The translations under genes and the position numbers were made by a program. 64,000 bases of DNA, taken from positions 59,582,501 to 59,646,500 of the forward strand of contig NC_073637.1 of assembly GCF_029407905.1 (NCBI RefSeq), read 5' to 3'. The first letter of the stretch is position 1, and each line of letters opens with the position of its first letter. The DNA comes from Bubalus kerabau (lineage: Eukaryota > Chordata > Mammalia > Artiodactyla > Bovidae). The notes under the pieces were generated by a model. It worked only from the letters and a program-made list of their open reading frames with translations, did no database searches and was not told the origin of the DNA. Below, piece after piece: positions 56,295 through 64,000 of this stretch.

Positions 56295-56612
56295 CATTAG
56301 GTGCAAATACCATTTGATTTCACTTATACAAGATACCTAGAATAGTCAAATTCATAGAGGCAGAAAGTACATTTGCAGATGCCAGGGGCTGGGGATAGGT
56401 ATGTGGGGAGGGGAAACAGGGGTTACTGTTTAACGGGGACTGAGTTTCAATGTAGGAAGGTGAAAACTTCAGGAGATGGATTAATGGTGAGAGTTGCCAA
56501 CAATGTGAATATACTGAGTGCCCCTGAACTGTACAGTTAAATATGGTTAAATAGTATGTTGTATATTATGTGATTTTTACCACAATAAAAAAATCATTAA
56601 AAAAAAAATCAG
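56295..56612 (+). mobile_element. Old L1 (L1M-type) 3' end
   Basis: tacaagatacctagaatagt caaattcatagaggcagaaa, ggttactgtttaacggggac, cctgaactgtacagttaaat and gtgatttttaccacaataaa then an A-rich end are the classic 3' UTR of mammalian-wide old L1s. Confidence 0.75.
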
Positions 56613-57360
56613 TCAGTTTATTCACCTGTAGAATAAGACTGCCCACTTCATAAAATCTGGGGGCCCTAAAGGAAATAATCTACGTTTAATACTGAGTAAT
56701 AATTCATCAACAAAACTCCAATAGTTATAATAAATATTAAAGCTTAGCTTATGATCAAATACACATTTGACTCCAGCTACTACCAGCTGATAAAAGTTAG
56801 AATGAATTCAAATTGCTTTAGGAAATAAATAATGAATTAATAACTATTTAAAATAACTGGGGAGTCTCATAGAACCCCAGGGCAAGAATGTTGCTGGGGA
56901 TCTCAGGAAGAATAGAAGAGGAATTTCACAACCAGCAGGAATTTCTCTGCCTCACAACTATTCACATTTCTGAATATTCACTTGATCCTTCTTTCTCATT
57001 TCTTCTGTTATCTCAGCTATGTGGTGGAAGCCATGACCGTTACACACTTCGTGGGTTATAAGGCCAGCCATTCAAGAGGGGAATGTTGCTTATGCCATAT
57101 TCAAATCTCTGAAGAACAGGTTCACTGGTCAACTTTGGCTTGTGAGCCCATTACTGATCTAGCAGCTCAGACCAGGTTGCTCCTTGGTACAGTCATGCTG
57201 CTGGTTGGGGTTAGTTCTAGGAAGAAATGCTTTAGGTTCTAGGAAGCAGGTTTCACAGGTGGCCATATCGATCTCCAATCTTGACCAATTGTCCAGCTCT
57301 CTTCTCATGCTGGGCCGCATGTACTTGAGCAGGAGAGCTACCTCCTCCCTGAGTCATTTC
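56613..57360. other. Unique interval, no gene seen
   Basis: Frame 56982-57242 (86 codons) has cysteine pairs but no recognised domain. Otherwise nothing. Confidence 0.45.
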
Positions 57361-58227
57361 TTTTTTTTTTCTTCCAGTTTTATTAAAATATAATTGACAT
57401 ACAGCACCATTTGTGTTTAAGGAATACAGCATAATGGTCTGACCTACATATATCATAAAATGATTATCACAATAAGTTTAATGAATATCCATCATCTCAT
57501 ATAGATACAAAATTAAAGAAAAACATTTTTTTTCCTTGTGATGAAAACTCTTGGAATTTACTCTCTTAACAATTTTAATATATGTCATAAAGCAGGGTTA
57601 ATGACATTTATCATGTTGTAGCTTTCACCCCTAGTACTTATTTATCTTATAACTAGAAGTTTATACATTTTGACTGCCTTCATCCAATTCTTACACCCTC
57701 CCATCCTTGCCTCTGGTAACCACAAATCTCATCTTTTTCTAGTTGTTTCTGATTTTGAAGTATAACTGACCTACAACCTATCTTAGTTCCTGTCATACAA
57801 CATAGGGATCTGACATTTCTATATGTTTCAAAATGACCACCAGAAGTCTAGTTACTGTCACTTTGTCATACAAAGATATTACACAATTATTGACTACATT
57901 CCTCACACTATATTTCATACCCATGTTTCATATATTTGGTGATTGTAAGTTTGTATCTTTTAATCTTTGTCACTTATGTTTTCTACGCACATCCCCCACT
58001 CCTCTGGCAAACACTTCTTTGATTTTTATATCTAAAGCTTATTTCTGTTTTGTTATGTTTGTTCATTTGTTTCATTTTTTAGATTCCAAGTATAAATGTC
58101 CTCATATAGTATTTGACTTTCTCTGCCTGACTTATTTCACTTAGCCTAATACCCTGTAGATCCATCCATGTTGCAAATAGCAAGATTCCTTTTTCTTTTT
58201 TGTGTGTGGCTATATCCCATTGTTTGT

Positions 58228-58538
58228 ATATGCGTGTGTGCTAACCCACTTCAGTCGTGTCCAGCTCTTCGCAACCCTATGAACTGTAGCCTGCCAGGCT
58301 CCTCTGTCCTTGGGATTTCCCAGGCAAGAACACTGGAGTGGGTTGCCATTCCCTTCTCCAGATGATCTTCCCTACCCAGGGATCGAACCCAAGTCTCTTA
58401 TGTCCCCTGCATTGGCAAGTGGCTTCTTTACCCCTAGCGCCACCTGGGAAGCCCAGAATCTTCTCAACTCAGGGGTCAAACCCACGTCTCCTTATTGCAA
58501 GCAGATTCTTTACTGTCTGAGCCACCAGGGAAGCCCCA
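58228..58538 (-). mobile_element. Bov-tA SINE plus a second Bov-tA head
   Basis: A complete reverse-oriented Bov-tA (ctaacccacttcagtcgtgt ... cacctgggaagccc, to about 58455) is followed directly by an extra tRNA-like head segment (gggtcaaacccacgtctcct, ttctttactgtctgagccac, cagggaagcccc, to 58538). The L1 reading resumes at tataccacatcttctttttc. Structurally this mirrors the tandem partial-plus-full pair at 13945-14255. Confidence 0.88.
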
Positions 58539-59756
58539 TATACCACATCTTCTTTTTCCATGCATCTATTGATGGACACTTAGATTGTTTTTGTATCTTA
58601 ACTATTGTAAATAATGGTGCCATGAACATAGGGGTGCATAAACCTTTTCTAATTACTGTTTCAGTTTTCTTTGTTTAAATGCCCAGAGTAGAATTGCTGG
58701 ATCATATGGTAGTTTTATTTTTAATTTTTGAAAAATATCCATATTGCTTTCCATAGCAGCTACGCCAGTTTACATTCCCAATAACACTGCACTTTGGTCC
58801 CCTTTATCCCACCTCCTTTCCAACACTTGTTATTTCTTATCTTTTTGATATGGTGGATTCTGATATGTGAGGTTTCTCATTATGGCTTTAAATTTGCATT
58901 TCCCTGATGATTAGTGTCATTGAGCATCTTTTTATGCTTCTGTTGGCTATCTGTATGTCTTCTATGAGAAAATGTCTATTCAGATCCTCTCCCTAGTTTT
59001 ATTCAAGTTATTTGGTTTTTTGAGTTTGAGTTTTACAAGTTCTTTGTATATTTTTGATACTAACACTTTATCAGATATATCACTTTCAAATAACTTCTTC
59101 CAATCAGTAGGTGACTTTTTCTCATGTTGATAGCTTAATTCACACTGCAAAAGCTTTTTAGTTTTTTGTAGTCCCATTTATTTTTTTTTCTTTTGTTTCC
59201 TTTGCCTGAGAAGATATATTGCAAAAAATAATTTACTAAGACCAGGGCTAAAGAGCTTAATGCCTATATTTCCTTCTAGAAGTTTTATGGATTCAAGTCT
59301 TACATTTAAATCTTTATTTTTAATTAATTTTTTGCATGGTGTGAGAGAGAAATCCAGTTCAATTCTTTTGCATATAGCTGTCCAGTTTTCCCAGCACCAT
59401 TTATTGAAGAGGGTGTCTTTTCCCCATTGTATACTCTTGCCTCCTTTGTTGTAGATTAATTGCCCATATAAGTGTGGGTTCATTTTTGGGCTCAGTATTC
59501 TGTTCCATGGATCTGTGTTTTTGTACTGGTACCATACTGTTTCCCCTAATGTAGCTTTGCAGGATAGTTTGAAATCCGAGAGTGTAATCCTTTCAGCTTT
59601 GATCTTCTTTCTCAAGATAATTTTGCCAATTCAGGGTCTTCTGTGTTTCCATACAAAATTTATAATTATTTGTTCTAGTTCTATAAAAAATAGAATTGGC
59701 ATTTTGATAGAAATTGCTTTGAATTAATAGATTACCTTGAGCAGTTTGGTTATTTG

Positions 59757-59882
59757 CTGCTGTTGCTGCTGCTAAGTCTCTTCAGTCGTGTCCGACTCTG
59801 TGCGACCCCATAGACGGCAGCCCACCAAGCTCCCCCATCTCTGGGATTCTCCAGGCAAAAACACTGGAGTGGGTTGCCATTT
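59757..59882 (-). mobile_element. BOV-A2 single 3' monomer
   Basis: Reverse-oriented monomer: (GCT)n-like tail at 59757, ctcttcagtcgtgtccgact, gacggcagcccaccaagctc, acactggagtgggttgccat. 5'-truncated. Inserted in L1 ORF2. Confidence 0.92.
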
Positions 59883-59902
59883 AAACAGTATCTATTCTTT
59901 CA

Positions 59903-60186
59903 GCCCTGGGATTTCTTTGAAAGGAATGATGCTAAAGCTGAAACTCCAGTACTTTGGCCACCTCATGCGAAGAGTTGACTCATTGGAAAAGACTCTGATG
60001 CTAGGAGGGATTGGGGGCAAAAGGAGAAGGGGACGACAGAGGATGAGATGGCTGGATGGCATCACTGACTCGATGGATGTGAGTCTCGGTGAACTCCAGG
60101 AGTTGGTATTGGACAGGGAGGCCTGGCGTGCTACGATTCATGAGGTTGCAAAGAGTCGGACACGACTGAGCGACTGATCTGATCTG
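59903..60186 (+). mobile_element. BovB LINE 3' fragment with gatct-type tail
   Basis: Starts at gccctgggatttctttgaaa, keeps the intact gctaaagctgaaac site and ends gagcgactgatctgatctga. Perfect 9-bp duplication attctttca at 59894-59902 and 60187-60195. The coding sequence is open over much of its length (to LMLGGIGGKRRRGRQRMRWL). Tail type (tgatc)n, as at 14684, not (tgaac)n. Confidence 0.94.
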
Positions 60187-60445
60187 ATTCTTTCAATCCA
60201 TTAACATGGTGTACTTTTCAATCTATTTGTGTCATCCTCAATTTCTTTCATTAGTGTCTTACATTTCTCCAAGTACAGATGTTTTACCTCCTTAGTTACA
60301 TTAACTCCTAGATATTTTAAAATTTTCGATGTATTTGTAAATAGGATTGTTTTCTTAGTTTCTCTTTCTGATTCTTTTTAGGAAAAAGAATGAAATAGAT
60401 ATATATATTAATTTTGTATCCTGCAATTTTGCCAATTCATTGTTC

Positions 60446-61117
60446 AATTCAGAGAGCTCAGAGGGTCTTAAGGCAGCTGAACTGCTTGTGGGTTGAGCCT
60501 GGTCCATTGGACCAATAAGCTAGAAGGAGGATTCAAAGTGGCACTCACCAGTGTCCTCATGGTAGAATGAGCTCACCAGGATGGCTGCTGCCAGTGTCTA
60601 TTAATATGTTCCCAGAATGAGCTCCAGTTGACTCCTGCCTCTCTAGGATGTTCTCTAAGATCAGCAAATGGCTTTGACCCAGGCTTTTTTCAAATAACTG
60701 CTTCTTCCCTGGATTCCCTAGAAGGAAATATCTATTCCCTAGATATCTGTTCCCTAGAATGTGTGAAATTTTGTGCGCACCCTATAAGAGTGGAGACTTA
60801 ATTTCCTGGAGCCCTCTAGCTCTCTTGATATTGAGTCCTACTAGTCTTCAAAGCCAAACATTTTTGGGGTGTGTCTTGCTGGTACAAGTGTCCTGCACTG
60901 GGGACCCCAGTGTGCAGCTTAGATCCCTTGCTCCTTGAGGAGAAACTCTGCAGCTGTGATTATCCTCCCATTTGTAGGTCATACCTAGGGATATGGGTCT
61001 TGACCATGTCTCCTTCCCCTCATAGCCATCATGTTGTGCCTTCTTGTCTATATCTTAAGATGTAGAAGATGTTTTCTGCTGGTCTTCTGGTCTTTAATCA
61101 TCAATGTTTGCTGTATC
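60446..61117 (-). mobile_element. L1 5' UTR-like segment joined to ORF2 remnant
   Basis: tgtgtcttgctggtacaagt, gtcctgcactggggacccca, gtgattatcctcccatttgt, ggatatgggtcttgaccatg and gtagaagatgttttctgctg resemble the 5' region of placental L1s read in reverse, from memory. If correct, ORF1 and the first part of ORF2 have been deleted between here and 60445. Moderate confidence. Confidence 0.45.
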
Positions 61118-61404
61118 AGTTCAGTTCAGTCGCTCAGACATGTCCGACTCTTTGCGACCCCATGAATCGCACCACGACAGGCCTCCCTGTCCATCACCAA
61201 CTCCCGGAGTTCACTCAGACTCACGTCCATCGAGTCAGTGATGCCAACCAGCCATCTCATCCTCTGTCGTCCCCTTCTTCTCCTGCCCCCAATCCCTCCC
61301 AGCATCAGAGTCTTTTCCAATGAGTCAACTCTTCGCATGAGGTGGCCAAAGTACTGGAGTTTCAGCTTTAGCATCATTCCTTCCAAAGAAATCCCAGGGC
61401 TGAA
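61118..61404 (-). mobile_element. BovB LINE 3' fragment
   Basis: (ttcag)n tail, tcgctcagacatgtccgact, catcgagtcagtgatgccaa, gcatgaggtggccaaagtac, ending at aaatcccagggctga. The 105-codon minus-strand frame 61126-61443 begins just outside it. The gctaaagctgaaac site is intact. Confidence 0.93.
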
Positions 61405-61997
61405 AGAAAACACTGATAATAAATGATAATGGGTTGGTACCAAAATTTGAATTTTTTAAAAAGTAAACTACAGTAATCAATATGTTATTTAGCACAACTT
61501 AATTAATGAAGGTGGAGGGGAAGGAATGAATGCACAGATGTTGAAGAAGAAAAACATCAGCACTTGGAAATAATAACGACATTTACAGATTTTTGTGCTT
61601 TTGGTGATAGTTAGATGATTCAGTGCATTTGGAGACTGGGGAGCAGGGACAATTATGAAAGAAGAGCTTATTGTTATATCTTTGCTGAGTTTCCTTGATT
61701 TGGCACCAAGACAGCTAGCTATAGAACTCTGGGAACTGTATCATAGGTAGATTAGTCCATGTGCATGTCCTGTGTGTAAAGAATATGGTTTAATGAGTGG
61801 AGGAGGAATTAATAACATCATGGCCTCTAGAGATAGAACACAAAGCTGAGGCTGGGGCAGTGGGAGCTCACAGAAATTGTGAGAACTGGATAGAACCTGG
61901 CATGGAAAATCTTAAAAGGTAGGGGAAGTAAACTGAAAAAGGACGTATCTTTTCTGTTTTACCCATATGATAAGGCTAAGGAAGATTAGCTAAAAGT
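61405..61997. other. Unique interval, no gene seen
   Basis: Nothing recognised. It ends at the target site of the following BovB. Confidence 0.5.
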
Positions 61998-62008
61998 AAT
62001 GTTCTAGC

Positions 62009-63848
62009 AAATGAGAAAAGGAAAGATATACCCATTTGTATGGAGAGTTCCAAAGAATAGCAAGGAGAGATAAGAAAGCAAGAAAGCTTTCCTCAGTGAT
62101 CAATGCAAAGAAATAGAGGAAAACAACAGAATGGGAAAGACTAGAGATCTCTTCAAGAAAATTAGAGATACCAAGGGAATATTTCATGCAAAGATGGGCA
62201 CAATAAAGGACAGAAATGGTATGGACCTAACCAAAGCAGAAGATATTAAGAAAAGGTGGCAAGAATACACAGAAGAACTATACAAAAAAGATCTTCACAA
62301 CCCAGATAATCATAATGGTGTGATCACTAACCTAGAGCCAGTCATCATGGAATGTGAAGTCAAGTGGGTCTTAGGAAGCATCACTATGAACAAAGCTAGT
62401 GGAGGTGATGGAATTCCAGTTGAGCTATTTCAAATCCTAAAAGATGATGCTGTGAAAGTCCTGGACTCAATATTCCAGCAAATTTGGAAAACTCAGCAGT
62501 GGCCATAGGACTGGAAAATGTCACTTTTCATTCCAATCCCGAAGAAAGGCAATGCCAAAGAATGCTTAAACTACCGCACAATTGTACTCATCTCACATGC
62601 CAGCAAAATGATGTTAAAAATTCTCCAAGCCAGGCTTCAAAAGTATATGAACCATGAACTTCCAGATGTTAGAGCTGGATTTAGAAAAGGCAGAGGAACC
62701 AGAGATCAAATTGCCAACATCTGCTGGATCATTGAAAAAGCAAGAGAATTCCAGAAAAATATCTGCTTTATTGACTACGCCAAAGCCTTTGACTGTGTGC
62801 ATCACAACAAACTGTGGACAATTCTTCAAGAGATGGGAATACCAGACCACCTTACCTGCCTCCTGAGAAATCTGTAGGGAGGTCAGGAAGCAACAGTTAG
62901 AACTGGACACAGAACAACAGACTGTTTCCAAATAGGGAAAGGAGTACGTCAAGGCTGTATATTGTCACCCTGCTTATTTAACTTATATGCAAAGTACATC
63001 ATGAGAAATGCTGAGCTGGAGGAAGCACAAGCTGGAATCAACATTCCTAGGAGAAATGTGAATAACCTCAGATATGCAGATGACATCCCCCTTATGGCAG
63101 AAAGTGAAGAACTAAACAACCTCTTGATGAAAGTGAAAGAGGAGAGTGAAAAAGTTGGCTTAAAGCTCAACATTCAGAAAACGAAGATTACGGCATCTGG
63201 TCCCATCACTTCATGGGAAATAGATGGGGAAACAATGGAAACAGTGAGAGACTTTATTTTGGGGGGCTCCAGAATCACTGCAGATGGTGACTGTAGCCAT
63301 GAAATTAAAAGATGCTTACTCCTTGGAAGAAAAGTTATGACCAACCTAGAGAGCATATTAAAAAGCAGAGATATTACTTTGCCAACAAAGGTCCATCTAA
63401 TCAAAGCTATGGTTTTTCCAGTAGTCATGTACAGATGTGAAAGTTGGACTATAAAGAAAGCTGAGTGCCGAAGAATTGATGCTTATGAACTGTGGTTTTG
63501 GAGAAGACTTTTGAGAGTCCTTTAGACTGCAAGGAGATCCAACCAGCCCATCCTAAAGCAGATCAGTCCTGGGTGTTCATTGGAAGGACTGATGTTGAAG
63601 CTGAAACTCCAATACTTTGGCCACCCGATGCGAAGAACTGACTCATTAGAAAAGACCCTGACGCTGGAAAAGATTGAAGTCAGAGAAGAAGGGGATGACA
63701 GAGGATAAGATGTTTGGATGGCATCACCAACTCAATGGACCTGAATTTGAGTAAACTATGGGAGTTGGCAATGGACAGGGAGGCCTGGCATGCTGCAGTC
63801 CATGGGGTCGCAAAGAATCAGACATGACTGAGCACCTGAACTGAACTG
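62009..63848 (+). mobile_element. BovB LINE, 1.84 kb, 5'-truncated, with target-site duplication
   Basis: Starts inside the linker region upstream of the reverse transcriptase (IEENNRMGK follows) and ends with the tail gagcacctgaactgaactg. Perfect 11-bp duplication aatgttctagc at 61998-62008 and 63849-63859, so the truncation occurred at insertion. Confidence 0.96.
62131..63525 (+). pseudogene. BovB reverse transcriptase fragment, one frame with three nonsense codons
   Basis: One frame runs from 62131 to 63525 with only nonsense codons at 62506-62508, 62875-62877 and 63523-63525 and a small in-frame deletion (SEELNN where other copies read SEEELKS). Motifs in order: KASGGDGIPVELFQ, FIPIPKKGNAKECLNYR, GFRKGRGTRDQ, FIDYAKAFDCVHHNKL, GVRQGCILSPCLFNLYAKY and YADD at 63073-63084. 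The endonuclease half is missing. The lesions look like point mutations after insertion. It would normally reverse-transcribe BovB RNA; here it is inactive. Confidence 0.92.
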
Positions 63849-63859
63849 AATGTTCTAGC

Positions 63860-64000
63860 TCACAGCCTGTGTTGTTGAGGCTCCTCAGATTATTATATAA
63901 ATCTGAGAAAAAGAAAATAGTAAATCTTGAGTTTTACCTTAATGTAGTTTAGCCATCATATCAGTCAAATTTTTTTCATAATCACCTCCTTGTTTATTGT
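63860..64000. other. Unique tail of the window
   Basis: AT-rich, nothing recognised. Confidence 0.5.

Larger units (their letters stand above)
57361..60445 (-). mobile_element. L1 LINE, 3' UTR to mid-ORF2, split by SINEs and BovB
   Basis: Read on the minus strand: 3' UTR (57361-58200), then ORF2 C-terminus with recognisable frames at 58980-59177 (KLLQCELSYQHEKKSPTDWK) and 59178-59615 (NPHLYGQLIYNKGGKSIQWG; LFNKWCWENWTAICKRIEL), continuing to about 60445. Interrupted by Bov-tA at 58228-58538, a BOV-A2 monomer at 59757-59882 and a BovB 3' end at 59903-60186. Several frame breaks, so inactive. Confidence 0.82.

Noticed and set aside
59178..59615. 145-codon minus-strand frame considered as a host gene
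   Set aside because: NPHLYGQLIYNKGGKSIQWG and WCWENWTAICKRIEL are the L1 ORF2 C-terminal region.
1..64000. Endogenous retrovirus or LTR pair
   Set aside because: No gag/pol/env-type frames, primer-binding site or paired LTRs were recognised. All reverse transcriptase signals here are BovB (RTE) or L1.

Overview
This 64 kb window is mammalian, from a pecoran ruminant and most likely a bovid such as cattle. It is packed with ruminant-restricted repeats: BovB (RTE-clade) LINEs, Bov-tA SINEs (tRNA-Glu-like head plus BovB-derived tail), dimeric BOV-A2 SINEs and 3' ends of a ruminant L1. One CHR SINE of the wider cetartiodactyl radiation and older mammalian repeats (MIR, L2, a MER5-like MITE, old L1) are also present. 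Family names come from remembered consensus features, not from a database search. I see no convincing host protein-coding exon, functional tRNA/rRNA, CpG island or CRISPR array. The window reads as intergenic or deep intronic DNA.

Layout. 1-9 kb: mostly unique AT-rich DNA with a BovB 3' fragment (about 1.2-2.0 kb) and a few SINEs. 9-12.1 kb: an L1 carrying two BOV-A2 SINEs at one target site, then a MER5-like MITE. 13.5-19.2 kb: heavily nested DNA in which an old minus-strand L1 is split by three Bov-tA and one BovB insertion, followed by a second old L1 block. 19.5-25.8 kb: a MIR, two BovB copies and a head-to-head pair of BOV-A2 SINEs. 25.8-28.6 kb: the largest repeat-poor block, relatively GC-rich. 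28.6-41 kb: scattered SINEs, L2 and MIR. 41-46.3 kb: a perfect 37-bp tandem duplication, an old L1 split by about 1.1 kb holding a degenerate minisatellite, and a ruminant L1 3' end. 47-64 kb: six BovB pieces, one almost full length, set among L1 and SINE insertions.

The most gene-like object is the minus-strand BovB at about 52.8-56.0 kb. It has an 812-codon open frame with an apurinic-type endonuclease and a reverse transcriptase with YADD. It is broken by one nonsense codon, one 1-bp deletion and a probable His-to-Tyr change in the endonuclease SDH motif. The plus-strand BovB at 62.0-63.8 kb keeps one frame through its reverse transcriptase apart from three nonsense codons. BovB machinery is thought to mobilise the Bov-tA and BOV-A2 SINEs, which share its 3' tail, so much of the window is one retrotransposition system: an autonomous LINE and its SINE dependants. 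I found nothing I would call a new biological system. The best leads are structural: a triple target-site repeat, an unusually long direct repeat round a SINE, an inverted SINE pair, a frameshift shared by two BovB copies, and the minisatellite-bearing insert.
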